Part shown: positions 16,822 to 25,017 of the stretch, piece after piece | Position numbering within the stretch: position 1 is the first letter of the stretch | Layout of the letters: each line of letters begins with the position of its first letter | Assembly (NCBI RefSeq): GCF_001542625.1 | Contig: NZ_CP016279.1 | Span: 1,674,001-1,738,000, forward strand | DNA length: 64,000 nt | Origin: Streptomyces griseochromogenes | Lineage (GTDB): Bacteria; Actinomycetota; Actinomycetes; Streptomycetales; Streptomycetaceae | Direction of reading: 5' to 3' | Position numbers and translations under genes: made by a program | The notes under the pieces: generated by a model | What the model was told of the DNA's origin: nothing | What the model saw: the letters and a program-made list of their open reading frames with translations, nothing else | The model's database searches: none

Positions 16822-18037
16822 CACGCAGGCTCCGGTCGAGGCGTCTGCCACCGACCGAGCGCGGATGGACGCCGTGGATGGCGGGGCACACAACCCCGAA
16901 CGGGTGGGGGCGCATACCGCGACCAATTCGGCATCGGATACTGGCCCGACGGCTGCTGGTCATGCCGGTGGTGGGGCGGTCCGGGATCTGGGACCGGGCA
17001 TGCCAATGGGGCGCGCAGAAACCGGTTTTACGCATGGCGGGAGCGGGGGCGGACACGGGCTGCCCGACGGGCCATCCGGGCCTGGATCAGGCTATGAACT
17101 GCCGGGGCAGCGCGGCAGCGACGTGCGTCCGACGGGGAAGGACTGGTACGACGACCTCGATCCGCACCAGATCAAGGATGTACAAGTCTACCGAGCCAAT
17201 CACGAGCCGGGCTACCGCGAGAGGTACTACCAGAAGAACGGTCACCGCTTGCGTGTCGCGATTCCCGACGAGAGCGGCTTCGCTCCACCTCAATTGGCCG
17301 AGGACCCGCATCACCCTGGGACGTGGATCGCGGCCAAAGACAAGGCTGCACCGATCCCGGAGAAGTACGTTCCCGGTTCCAAAGTCGAACGGGGGCCTGA
17401 CACCGTACAGACGAGGGAGGATTTCGACGCCATCAGCGACAAGGCGCTCCGGCGTCATACCTCTGTGACGGCCGACAATGCGTGGCACGGTCCAGTGAAG
17501 GAAGCGAAGCACGCCTACAAGGCAGACCCCGCCCCGGACAACCTTGAGGCCTACAAGGAAATCAAGGCCGAGCACGCCCCGTTCCATCGGGCCATGAGCG
17601 AGGACAGTGAGGCATTCGGAGAAGCCGTCGCGCGGCACCATGTCATTCCAGAGCACTATGATGGTGCCAAGATGGAGACGTTGGCGGGGCCCAAGAACGG
17701 GAACGATCAGTTCGACCAGCTGTGGAGCCTGACGGGCAAAAACGGAAACAAAAAGTTCGTCGTCGTCGAGTCCAAGAGTACCGTCACTACGGATCTGGGG
17801 AAGAGGACGCTTCCGAACGGTTTCGACGCCCGGCAAGGTTCGATAGAATACTTCCTCGATATTCTACGGGAAATGAAGGAACGGGGAAATTTGGGCAATG
17901 AGAACGAGAAACGGCTATATAAGGAGCTGACCAAGGCTCTGAAGCAGGGGAATGTCGAATATATTCTGGTCAAGGGAAGGGTCACTTCGACGGGCGAGTA
18001 CGCTGGCTACCAAAAATGGACCTTCGACATACGCTGA
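15530..18037 (+). CDS. T7SS polymorphic toxin 1, PD-(D/E)XK-like nuclease C terminus
   Basis: 835 residues starting at GTG 15530. Residues 1-150 are a helical secretion domain; 150-430 form a conserved middle shared nearly word for word with two other modules here. A Gly/His/Ala-rich linker follows to about 530, then a variable C-terminal domain. The end looks like a nuclease: D729 (FDQLW) and E747-S-K749 (VVVESKS), followed by a helix (QGSIEYFLDILREM) and FDIR at the end, the order of the PD-(D/E)XK core. Base composition drops in the last 700 bases, consistent with an acquired toxin tip. The Imm49 gene 12 bases downstream is its presumed antidote. Confidence 0.75.
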   Translation: MGDEKKLIDPSGIPHFIGDLATLDTDVMLLTADAGQFRASGSDVHTEFQGLSAFYKAPEAEQLFATTLPVKQKSDAFADDLEKVASALSEYSAEVQPLVKKLDALKADATAFVNSVAGDDHWRKDQDKVDHNNDLWHDVNHTVTAFQDAERAAYNKIMALIGGTRLTADDGSHGENMYGFRADDLDHAKETPWGVPAEREYEGWAWLAHQGKQVWDGVWHDGVIGTVNGLGTLFGADGGHAAGEAWKSLAKLSTASGLTGATMGAWWLVPEDKLPSWLRDARTVHKEAAKGFVAYDQWKTNPARAAGAAGFNVLTVVGTEGAGAAVRGAGEAGAATRALSVIGKVSRAADPMTYVGEAGKFAFVKVGDTFTRLKNLQSGAYLDLPEKYGLPESARRIPEDAIPDVDAHGNTVYLTADGHILNADGSLRQRVTQAPVEASATDRARMDAVDGGAHNPERVGAHTATNSASDTGPTAAGHAGGGAVRDLGPGMPMGRAETGFTHGGSGGGHGLPDGPSGPGSGYELPGQRGSDVRPTGKDWYDDLDPHQIKDVQVYRANHEPGYRERYYQKNGHRLRVAIPDESGFAPPQLAEDPHHPGTWIAAKDKAAPIPEKYVPGSKVERGPDTVQTREDFDAISDKALRRHTSVTADNAWHGPVKEAKHAYKADPAPDNLEAYKEIKAEHAPFHRAMSEDSEAFGEAVARHHVIPEHYDGAKMETLAGPKNGNDQFDQLWSLTGKNGNKKFVVVESKSTVTTDLGKRTLPNGFDARQGSIEYFLDILREMKERGNLGNENEKRLYKELTKALKQGNVEYILVKGRVTSTGEYAGYQKWTFDIR

Positions 18038-18049
18038 GGAGAGGTATCG

Positions 18050-18910
18050 GTGACTGAGACAGTGGCTCGGCATCGCAGGCTGAACGCCCTGGACGTGGCC
18101 GACGTCCAGGAGATGGCTGAGGAGCTGGAAGACACGGTTCAGAGCCTGGGCACCTCGGCCACCGTCTTCGGGCTCGCCCTAAATGAAGCCCTCATGCAGG
18201 TGCAAGCCCGTCTCTTCATTGATCCGAGGGCGTCGGAGCTGCCGACATGGCGAGCAACCGTGTCGGCCATGCAGGTCGGCCATGCCGCCTTTGCCGCGGC
18301 AGTGGCGAACGAGGGAACGGTGGAGTGCCGGATCATCGACGAGATCCGTTCTCTCTCCGCGACAGGGCCGCGGTTCTATGCCAACGCGGGAAACTGGCTC
18401 ACCGCCTTCTGGTTCACCATCATCTGCCGCGATCAGACTCGCATGACGCAGATGTGCGGTGTTCCGCTGGAGGTTCTCCGTGCGTCGGGTGCGAGGGGGG
18501 ACGAATACGTCTACAACTGGGTTGATGCGTTGCAGACGTATTGGCTTGAGCGTCCGGGGCTGGTGGAAAAGTTGTCCATCACGATCGACAATTCATTCCC
18601 GGAAGTCGCAACGATTGCTCCCCGGGATCTTCTCCAGAATGTCCTGTACCCGCCGATCAATCTCTTCTATCAGTTCCTGCGTAAGGACCATGACGCCTTC
18701 AACGAGGCCTTGGCTGAAGCATTGCAACTCCACAAGGGCTACTGGACTGCTGACGAAAAGCGCGTGAACGACCTCGGCGGCTCTGTAGCCCTGGGTCCCT
18801 TGGCCATTTCCTGCCTTGCATATGATGCGGGCTTCCCGATCAACGTGGAGTCGGACTACCTTCCGAAATATCTCCTCGAACGTGAGTGGGTAGGGGAGTT
18901 CGAAGTCTGA
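18050..18910 (+). CDS. Imm49-family immunity protein (A)
   Basis: 286 residues, all-helical, with Imm49 features: an LPTWRATVSAMQVGHAAF segment, AGNWLTAFW, and the C-terminal YWTADEKR...LGPLAISCLAYDAGFPI followed by VESDYLPKYLLER. Imm49 proteins neutralise nuclease-type polymorphic toxins. The GTG start follows GAGGAGAGG six bases upstream, 12 bases after toxin 1, so toxin and antidote are co-expressed. It is clearly homologous to, but divergent from, the copy at 29751, so each presumably protects against its own toxin. Confidence 0.85.
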   Translation: MTETVARHRRLNALDVADVQEMAEELEDTVQSLGTSATVFGLALNEALMQVQARLFIDPRASELPTWRATVSAMQVGHAAFAAAVANEGTVECRIIDEIRSLSATGPRFYANAGNWLTAFWFTIICRDQTRMTQMCGVPLEVLRASGARGDEYVYNWVDALQTYWLERPGLVEKLSITIDNSFPEVATIAPRDLLQNVLYPPINLFYQFLRKDHDAFNEALAEALQLHKGYWTADEKRVNDLGGSVALGPLAISCLAYDAGFPINVESDYLPKYLLEREWVGEFEV

Positions 18911-18987
18911 AGCTGATGGGAGGCGGGTGTTGTTCACTCGGCACGTCTGCCGTACCAGCGATCTGATGCCGATGTCGCTTTCGTGCC

Positions 18988-19239
18988 TCAACCGAACCAG
19001 CCCACCTGCACGACCACGATCCGCTCGCCACGGACGCCGGTCAGGTAGGTGAGCATGAGCGGCCCCCGGCTCTCGGTCCGCACGCCTGGCTCCGGTCCGG
19101 TGTAATCGGCTCCCTTCAGAAAGACCACCGATTCGCGTACGGCGATCTCGGTGGCGAGCCGCTCGGTCTCGCCGCATGCAGTGTCCGGGAGCCCGTCCAG
19201 CAGGTCGTCCTGGAACAGCTCTCAGTGCCAGTCAGCCAC
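18988..19239 (-). pseudogene. RelE-like small protein, broken by a nonsense codon
   Basis: Exact-length counterpart (252 bases) of the intact gene at 30854-31105. Codon 6, TGG in the intact copy, is TGA here (19222-19224), so translation from the expected GTG at 19239 stops after five residues. The rest of the frame remains open and similar (ELFQDDLLDGLP..., ending QVGWFG), implying a recent loss. No good internal restart is visible. Confidence 0.75.
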
Positions 19240-19585
19240 CCGCGGCCTCGCGGTGGGCCGCGCGTACGATCTCCCCGGCCTCGCGGATGGCGCGCCCGCG
19301 CACGTCCGGGTCGGCGCTGCTGATGGCCTGCTCGGCGGCGTGTAGACGGCGGGCTGTTTCGGGGCGCCGCTCGATCTCGACCACGACGGCCCACTGCCGG
19401 TAGAACATCCGGATGGGTACAACGCTGTCCTCATCGCCTGCGCGGATGAACGCCTTCTGAAGGTCTTCGAAGAACTCGGGCAGACGGGAGGGGGCCACTG
19501 TCGCCACAGCCTGTCGTAGAGCCGATAGCGTCAGCTCGGACGGGGGAATGAGTGGACCGTCTCCGTCCGTGTGCGGCGTGGTCAT
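19232..19585 (-). CDS. DUF6247-family protein, copy a
   Basis: 117 residues from ATG 19585, preceded by GGAAGGGG-type ribosome-binding sequence. It contains ALRQAVATVAPSRLPEFFEDL and VVPIRMFYRQWAVVVEIERR, then a charged helical tail. DUF6247 proteins sit beside small RelE-like genes in Streptomyces and behave like antitoxin partners by context (inference). The gene overlaps the following RelE-like pseudogene by eight bases. The copy at 31098 is about 85-90 percent identical. Confidence 0.7.
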   Translation of the reverse strand: MTTPHTDGDGPLIPPSELTLSALRQAVATVAPSRLPEFFEDLQKAFIRAGDEDSVVPIRMFYRQWAVVVEIERRPETARRLHAAEQAISSADPDVRGRAIREAGEIVRAAHREAAGG

Positions 19586-19639
19586 CGGCCGCCCCTTCCA
19601 CTCGTCCAGTGCCCTTTCGGCACGGGCCCACGCTAGTGC

Positions 19640-19714
19640 CATTCCTGTGTCGGCGAGCGGATAGCTACTGCAGAGGGTGAGGTCGAGGATCCACTCCGCC
19701 CCACGGTCTTGCCC
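19640..19714 (-). pseudogene. Remnant of the HATPase gene 3' end
   Basis: About 75 bases resemble the 3' end of the ATP-binding gene at 31499-31993 (shared blocks around GAGCGGAT and ACGGTCTTGCC). The remainder of that gene is missing and a GNAT/GntR segment begins here. It marks the left edge of a replacement within the duplicated unit. Confidence 0.6.
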
Positions 19715-19747
19715 CCCTGCACCTTGGGGCGGCCAGCTGATCCCGAC

Positions 19748-20260
19748 TCAGGCGTTCGGTGCGACGTAACAAACGGACGGAACGGTCTGGCCCACTCCGA
19801 AGCGATGAGTGGTCTCGCCGATCTTGCGCCATCCGAGGCGTTCGTAGAGCCGCATCGCGGCGACGTCCTTCGCCATGACGTCGAGCACCAGGCGGAGATT
19901 GTTGGCGAGGGCGTGGCCCATTGCCGCTGCCATCAGGCGTCTTCCTGTGGCGCGTCCGCGCGCGGCCTGGAGCACGAACAGCCTGGCGAGGACCGCGACG
20001 TGTGCCTCATCCTCGCCGTTCTGTCGGATCCACAAGGAGGCCGCGTCCGCACCGTCGGGGCGCATGATGGCCACGTGGCCCACGATGACCCCGTCCGCTT
20101 CGGCCACCCACGCCGCCAGCACCTGTTCCGACCTCAGCCACGCCTGTGGGTCATCGACACCTTCGACCGGGTATCCATCGGTCTCGTGGACCTCGACGAG
20201 CGCCCTGGCGGCCCCGAGCAGATCAGCAGCTGCGAAGGGGCGCACGATGACAGGTTTCAC
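19748..20260 (-). CDS. GNAT-family N-acetyltransferase
   Basis: 170 residues. GNAT motifs are present: VIVGHVAIMRPDG, the acetyl-CoA loop region ARLFVLQAARGRATGRRLM, and MRLYERLGWRKIGETTHRF near the C terminus. It would acetylate an amine on a small molecule or protein. GTG 20260 is chosen because a GGGTAGGGA ribosome-binding sequence lies seven bases upstream; a TTG at 20266 is the alternative. It is 10 bases downstream of the GntR gene and likely co-transcribed with it. Confidence 0.85.
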   Translation of the reverse strand: MKPVIVRPFAAADLLGAARALVEVHETDGYPVEGVDDPQAWLRSEQVLAAWVAEADGVIVGHVAIMRPDGADAASLWIRQNGEDEAHVAVLARLFVLQAARGRATGRRLMAAAMGHALANNLRLVLDVMAKDVAAMRLYERLGWRKIGETTHRFGVGQTVPSVCYVAPNA

Positions 20261-20270
20261 CAGCAAGTCC

Positions 20271-21047
20271 CTACCCTTCTACGGGGAGTTCGTAGAGCAA
20301 TCCGGTTCGGTCGGCCCGGTGCACGTAGCGGGACACCTCGAAGGGCACACCGTCCTGATCGAAACTCGTGTGCAGCACTTCCAGAACCGGTACGCCCGGC
20401 AGGAGTTTCAGCGTCGTGGCCTCCGCCGGTGTGGGCATCCGTGCGCTGATCTCGTCCCGCACTCGCGTCATCGTGTGCCCGAGCTCTTCAAGCCGGCCGT
20501 AGATGCCGTCCTTTCCCGTCCTGCTCTGCATCAACAAGGTTCCCTGTACCTCGTTCCAGCGCAGGTACGTCGAGACGATCTGCACCGGTTCGTCGTCCGC
20601 GAAGTAGTGATTCTCGCGATGGACGACGCTCTCCTCGTCCGGAGACACCTGCAATCGTTCGGCGATGTCCGTCGGCGGCCGTTCCCGGGTGATCGAGGGC
20701 ACTTCGATCCTGGCGACCTTGCCTTGTCGCTCGGCTTCGAGTCGGAACGGTGTCAGTCCCGTTTCCCGGTTCCTGACCGAGTAGCGGTCGCTGCCCAACC
20801 GGAACAGCTTCTGAGGCTCTCGGACGAAGACGCCTTTTCCGTGCTTGGCCGTGACAAGCCCTTGCTCAGTGAGCAGGCGGATGGCCTCGCGTGCGGTGTT
20901 ACGGGCAGCGCCGTACTGCTCCGCCAGTGCGCGCTCGGACGGCAGCTTGTCACCGCTGCGCAGTTCCCCGCTCTCGATCCGACGACGGAGATCACCGGCG
21001 ATACGCCGGCTCGGAGGTTGCTGCATCGATGAGGCGGACCCAGTCAT
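20271..21047 (-). CDS. GntR/HutC-family transcriptional regulator
   Basis: 258 residues: an N-terminal winged helix (LRRRIESGELRSGDKLPSE, NTAREAIRLLTEQGLVTA) and a C-terminal UTRA ligand domain (ENHYFADDEPVQIVSTYL, HTSFDQDGVPFEVSRYVHRAD). HutC-type regulators bind small-molecule effectors. Two identical palindromes in the upstream divergent region are its likely operators, so it should control itself, the GNAT gene and the divergent small genes. Similar GntR regulators (KorSA type) occur in Streptomyces integrative elements, which may be the source of this segment (inference). Confidence 0.9.
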   Translation of the reverse strand: MTGSASSMQQPPSRRIAGDLRRRIESGELRSGDKLPSERALAEQYGAARNTAREAIRLLTEQGLVTAKHGKGVFVREPQKLFRLGSDRYSVRNRETGLTPFRLEAERQGKVARIEVPSITRERPPTDIAERLQVSPDEESVVHRENHYFADDEPVQIVSTYLRWNEVQGTLLMQSRTGKDGIYGRLEELGHTMTRVRDEISARMPTPAEATTLKLLPGVPVLEVLHTSFDQDGVPFEVSRYVHRADRTGLLYELPVEG

Positions 21048-21062
21048 GCGACGAGTCTAGCA

Positions 21063-21139
21063 ACTGGCTTGAGCCAGTGACTTGACCGGTTGCGGACGGC
21101 ATGCTCAACTGGCCTGGCACACAACTGGCTTGAGCCAGT
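21063..21139. promoter_or_regulatory. Paired GntR operators flanking a divergent promoter
   Basis: ACTGGCTTGAGCCAGT occurs twice, at 21063-21078 and 21124-21139, each a perfect 7+7 palindrome preceded by CA, 61 bases apart centre to centre (about six helical turns, allowing looping). Between them a plausible plus-strand promoter, TTGACC (21082-21087), 17 bases, TCAACT (21105-21110), faces the small genes. Confidence 0.85.
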
Positions 21140-21260
21140 CGGTTCGCAACGCCGGTGCCCAAGCCGGTCACTGCGAAGACGGGTGAGCATGCGAGACCCC
21201 CGCGACGGGTGCCGCCGTCCGGGGGTGCGGCCACCAGCACAAGCGATCGGAGCCGATGAC

Positions 21261-21572
21261 ATGACCGACCTTATCCGCCGACTCGCCGCCTGGGTCTTCC
21301 TCCCGTTAGGACGACGCGACGCGGACCTGCGGCCGAGGCCTCCGGCATTACGCCTGCGGATCGACCATCCCCAGTGGCACGACACGCCCCTCCCGCCCCA
21401 CCGAAGTCCGTATGCCCTGGACGTCGCTCCGCTGGACGCCACGGCCGTCAGGTCCGTACGCCCCTACCTGACCGCTTGCGAGCAGCGTCAGCGTCGGCGT
21501 GAACTGGCCCTGGCCGCACTGGGCCAGGATGTCCCCGGCTCGTTTTGGATTCACGGGTTGGAGGTGGCGTGA
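21261..21572 (+). CDS. Small actinobacterial hypothetical protein
   Basis: 103 residues, basic N terminus (MTDLIRRLAAWVFLPLGRRD), then a Pro-rich HDTPLPPHRSPYALDVAPLDATAVRSVRPYL core and a charged helix. I have seen this pattern in Streptomyces proteins near HTH regulators and integrative-element regulators, but no function is known. GGAG nine bases upstream supports ATG 21261. It is probably controlled by the divergent GntR. Confidence 0.65.
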   Translation: MTDLIRRLAAWVFLPLGRRDADLRPRPPALRLRIDHPQWHDTPLPPHRSPYALDVAPLDATAVRSVRPYLTACEQRQRRRELALAALGQDVPGSFWIHGLEVA

Positions 21573-21850
21573 TGGAGCAGGAGCCCCGCCTGCTTCCCTG
21601 GTCCGGAGCCGATGGCAAGCACTGCTACCTCATCTCCGACGATGTCAGTGGCCCGGTGTCCCGGCTGGCCGACGCCACGGAGTCGATTCAGCTCGGCATG
21701 GGGAAGGAACTCCTTGGCCACGCTCTCCACTTGCTTGCTGAGTCTCCGCCCGGTGAACTCCGCTTCCTCGCTGAGCGCCTGACGGAGACACTTCGGGACG
21801 TCCTCCGCATCGCTGAGCGCCGAGGCCGACGCCTGAATCGTCTGAACTGA
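21572..21850 (+). CDS. Small hypothetical protein
   Basis: 92 residues, starting in TGATG overlap with the previous stop, so coupled to it. A short N-terminal region is followed by two helices rich in Leu, Glu and Arg (GKELLGHALHLLAE, RFLAERLTETLRDVLRIAERRGR), suggesting a coiled coil or dimer. Function is not recognised. Confidence 0.6.
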   Translation: MEQEPRLLPWSGADGKHCYLISDDVSGPVSRLADATESIQLGMGKELLGHALHLLAESPPGELRFLAERLTETLRDVLRIAERRGRRLNRLN

Positions 21851-21978
21851 CGGGCTGGCGGTTGGACGAGCGGCCCCGGATCTCCTCGGGCCGCTCGTTG
21901 CCGAGCTGCGTCGCCGTGGTCCTGCGTCGGTCACTGGCCGCACAGGTCAGTGTCAGTGGCTTGCCCTAGGTTCGTCCC

Positions 21979-22599
21979 ATGAGTTCTTCTCTGAGTGTCT
22001 ACCTGCTCGATGTGGCCGCTACGCGTGCCTTGGTCGGCTCCCGTGACGACCAATTGCTGGAGGTGATCCGCGACAACTTCGGGGACGACCTGGCCCGCGA
22101 TGACGACTACTTCAGCCATGAGATCGAGCAAGGCGCTCCCACGGCATACGAGGCCCTGCACGCGGTCGTTCACGGCGGGCCTTTCAGTGAGGACAAGGAG
22201 CACGCCTTCCAGTACGGCTACGCCTACAAGCGGCTGTGTTCGCTCACCGGCTCGTTTCTGGACAACGACTGTTTTACACCGCACCGAGGTGACTGGCTGT
22301 CGGTGGTCGACCAGGGCCTGAACGCTCTGGGCATCACCGCCGTGTCCGTCGAAGACTTCAGCTACGGTGATCTGCCCGCTCCTTTGCCGAACACATTCAC
22401 ACCAGGCTGCGGCGAATGGACGCCCGACCACATAGCCCAGGCGCTGGAGCAGTTCGAGGCCACCAAGCGGGCGGTCGACGAGTCGGGCCAGGCGCCGCCG
22501 CTGGAGCCAGAAGTCGTGGAGGCCGTCATGCAGTGTCTCGGCTGGATGCGGGACGCGGTCGGACGGCCGGGCTACGGCGTTATCGGCTTCCGTTCCTGA
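21979..22599 (+). CDS. Conserved hypothetical protein (possibly DUF7691 type)
   Basis: 206 residues, acidic and soluble, beginning MSSSLSVYLLDVAATRALVG. It resembles a family of streptomycete hypothetical proteins with a YAL/LVxG-type core (TAYEALHAVVHGGPFSED) and a late G-E-W segment. The DUF assignment is from memory and unsure. No catalytic motif is evident. Being inside a toxin/immunity array, an orphan immunity role is possible but unsupported. Confidence 0.55.
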   Translation: MSSSLSVYLLDVAATRALVGSRDDQLLEVIRDNFGDDLARDDDYFSHEIEQGAPTAYEALHAVVHGGPFSEDKEHAFQYGYAYKRLCSLTGSFLDNDCFTPHRGDWLSVVDQGLNALGITAVSVEDFSYGDLPAPLPNTFTPGCGEWTPDHIAQALEQFEATKRAVDESGQAPPLEPEVVEAVMQCLGWMRDAVGRPGYGVIGFRS

Positions 22600-22730
22600 A
22601 GCCTCGGAGGGCCGCCCCTCCGGATGCTCATGAGTGAGATCTCGCCACTCCAGACCATGCAGCGCACAACGTAGTGGAACATTTGTAGATCCACTAAGAC
22701 GCGTACCCCGTACCCAGCGAACTGGAATCA

Positions 22731-23316
22731 AGCCATGTCAGCCCAGGACTACGACAGCCGGCTACTGGAGTCCGTCTCTGTTCGGCGGCGGCGCCTGCGC
22801 GATGCCGTGCTGTTCGGTGGGCTGCGGCAGCGGCGTACCGTCGATGAGCGGCTGGGCAAGGCGTTTGCGGGTGTGGTGATCGCTGCGGTGATGTGTGCCG
22901 GGTGCGTGGGGTGGTCGTTCGTTTCGCATCGGGTGGTCGGCGGGACGTCGAGTCCCTACGGGCCTTCGGCCACGGTGCCGGCCTCGCCCCCGGCCGAAAC
23001 ACCGACCAGTGCCTCCTCTGCCCGGTGATAGGTTCGAACACGTGATAGCTACGGGGGCATCGAGCCGTACTGGACTGGCGTTGAGCCGGGTCACACTGGT
23101 GGGGGAGCATCGGCGGGTCGACCTTGTGCTGCCGTCGCAGGAGCCGATCGGGCTGCTGCTTCCGGAAGTGATGCGGCTGCTGGGCGATCAGGTGGGTGCG
23201 CGTCCGCAAACGCGTCATCTGGTGGCCGGTGACGGCAGTGTCCTGGACCCGGACGATTCCCTGGAGTCGGCCGCCGTGGCGGATGGTGCCGTGCTGCGGC
23301 TCGTGCGCATCGAGGA
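22731..23316 (+). repeat. Direct repeat R2, copy a (orf97 plus eccD 5' end)
   Basis: Matches 33236-33821 at a constant offset of 10505 bases with few substitutions. It starts five bases before the orf97 ATG, so the AAGGAG ribosome-binding site of the other copy is not included. It ends at the GAGGA breakpoint inside eccD. Confidence 0.95.
22735..23028 (+). CDS. Duplicate of T7SS-linked small membrane protein (orf97 copy a)
   Basis: 97 residues, two or three substitutions from the copy at 33240: a basic N terminus (SVRRRRLRDAVLF), one membrane helix (AGVVIAAVMCAGCVGWSFV) and a Pro/Ser/Thr-rich outer tail. The upstream AAGGAG of the other copy is replaced by a sequence with only GGAA, so translation may be poor. 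Confidence 0.7.
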   Translation: MSAQDYDSRLLESVSVRRRRLRDAVLFGGLRQRRTVDERLGKAFAGVVIAAVMCAGCVGWSFVSHRVVGGTSSPYGPSATVPASPPAETPTSASSAR

Positions 23317-23602
23317 GGCGGCCTCGGCGGCGGGCAGGCTGACCGAGCAGGAGTTCGGCCCGTACGTCACGGCCGGGTTGGTCGGTTCGGCGCTGGCCCA
23401 GTTCGCGAACCACTGGAACCGGGATCTCCTGTACATCGCCAAGCGGACGGCGCAGTCCCTGAACGGGGCGGGCCAGGCCACCGCCTGCTACGTGGCCGGC
23501 TCCCTGGAGCAGGCGGCGAACGCGCAGCAGGCGGCGGCCAAGGAGCCGAAGGTGGATCTGCCCGGCAAGGGTGAGGCAGGGCGTCACACGGGGGGCCGGT
23601 AG
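23042..23602 (+). CDS. Chimeric gene: EccD ubiquitin-like N terminus fused to DUF6507 C terminus
   Basis: 186 residues. Residues 1-91 equal the N-terminal ubiquitin-like (YukD) domain of EccD at 33547 with one substitution (V/S near LLGDQV). Residues after that equal DUF6507 from EAASAAGRLTEQEF to the tail. The switch falls in GAGGA (23312-23316), shared by both parents, and keeps the frame. It lacks all EccD membrane helices and the DUF6507 N terminus. It sits two bases before toxin 2, the same place the intact DUF6507 gene holds before toxin 1. Whether it works as a DUF6507 substitute is unknown. Confidence 0.85.
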   Translation: MIATGASSRTGLALSRVTLVGEHRRVDLVLPSQEPIGLLLPEVMRLLGDQVGARPQTRHLVAGDGSVLDPDDSLESAAVADGAVLRLVRIEEAASAAGRLTEQEFGPYVTAGLVGSALAQFANHWNRDLLYIAKRTAQSLNGAGQATACYVAGSLEQAANAQQAAAKEPKVDLPGKGEAGRHTGGR

Positions 23603-25017
23603 CGGTGGGCGACGAGAAGAAGCTCATCGACCCGTCCGGCATCCCGCACTTCATAGGTGACCTGGCCACGCTGGACACCGACGTGATGCTGCTGACCGCG
23701 GACGCGGGCCAGTTCCGCGCCTCCGGCTCGGACGTGCACACCGAGTTCCAGGGCCTGTCCGCGTTCTACAAGGCACCGGAAGCGGAGCAGCTGTTCGCCA
23801 CCACGCTCCCGGTGAAGCAGAAGTCGGACGCGTTCGCGGACGACTTGGAGAAGGTCGCCTCCGCACTGTCGGAGTACAGCACCGAAGTCCAGCCACTGGT
23901 GAAGAAGCTGGACGCGCTCAAGGCCGACGCCACCGCGTTCGTGAACTCGGTGGCCGGAGACGATCACTGGCGCAAGGACCAGGACAAGGTCGACCACAAC
24001 AACGATCTGTGGCACGACGTCAATCACACGGTCACCGCCTTCCAGGACGCCGAGCGGGCCGCCTACAACAAGATCATGGCGCTGATCGGCGGAACCAAAC
24101 TGATCGCCGACGACGGCTCGCACGGCGAGAACATGTACGGCTTCCGCGCCGACGATCTCGACCACGCCAAGGAAACCCCCTGGGGCGCGCCGGCCGAGCG
24201 GGAGTACGAGGGCTGGGCCTGGCTGGCCCATCAGGGCAAGCAGGTGTGGGACGGCGTCTGGCACGACGGTGTGATCGGCACGGTCAATGGCCTGGGTACC
24301 CTGTTCGGCGCGGACGGCGGGCACGCGGCCGGCGAGGCCTGGAAGAGCCTCGCCAAGCTGAGCACGGCCTCCGGCCTCACCGGTGCCACGATGGGCGCCT
24401 GGTGGCTGGTCCCCGAGGACAAACTGCCCTCCTGGCTGCGTGATGCGCGCACGGTGCACAAGGAGGCGGCGAAAGGTTTCGTCGCCTACGACCAGTGGAA
24501 GACCAACCCGGCCCGTGCGGCGGGCGCGGCCGGCTTCAACATCCTGACGGTGGTCGGCACCGAGGGCGCCGGCGCCGCGGTCAGCGGCGCGGGCAAGGCG
24601 GGCGCGGCGACCCGCGCCCTGTCGGTGATCGGCAAGGTCAGCCGGGCGGCCGATCCGATGACGTACGTCGGCAAGGCGGGGAAGTTCGCGTTCGTCAAGG
24701 TCGGGGATACGTTCACCAGGCTGAAGAATCTGCAGACCGGGGCGTATCTGGATCTTCCGGAGAAGTATGGGTTGCCGGAATCTGCGCGCCGGATTCCTGA
24801 GGATGCCATTCCGGATGTCGACGCTCACGGGAACACTGTCTATCTCACGACGGATGGCCACATCCTCAATGCGGATGGAAGTTTGCGGCAGCGCGTGGAT
24901 GCAGCGGCGCACGAACTCTCTGCGAACGACCATGGTGAGTTGGATGCTGCTGCCCGTGACGATCACTCGCATGAGCTGGTCGGGGCCGGTGCACGGGCGG
25001 AACACGGCGCTGACGCC
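23312..25017 (+). repeat. Long direct repeat R1, copy b
   Basis: Matches copy a (15237-16821) up to 24896. It shares a further 121 bases with copy c, up to 25017/28587, beyond the point where copy a diverges. Confidence 0.95.

Larger units (their letters stand above)
18961..19714 (+). repeat. Direct repeat R3, copy a (RelE-like / DUF6247 / HATPase tail)
   Basis: Matches 30826-31592 with moderate divergence. It covers the RelE-like pseudogene, the DUF6247 gene and about 75 bases of the 3' end of the HATPase gene, where similarity stops abruptly. Confidence 0.9.

Noticed and set aside
18911..18987. Small gene between Imm49 A and the RelE-like pseudogene
   Set aside because: No start with a ribosome-binding site. 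The end of the stretch is just the repeat shared with 30826-30853.
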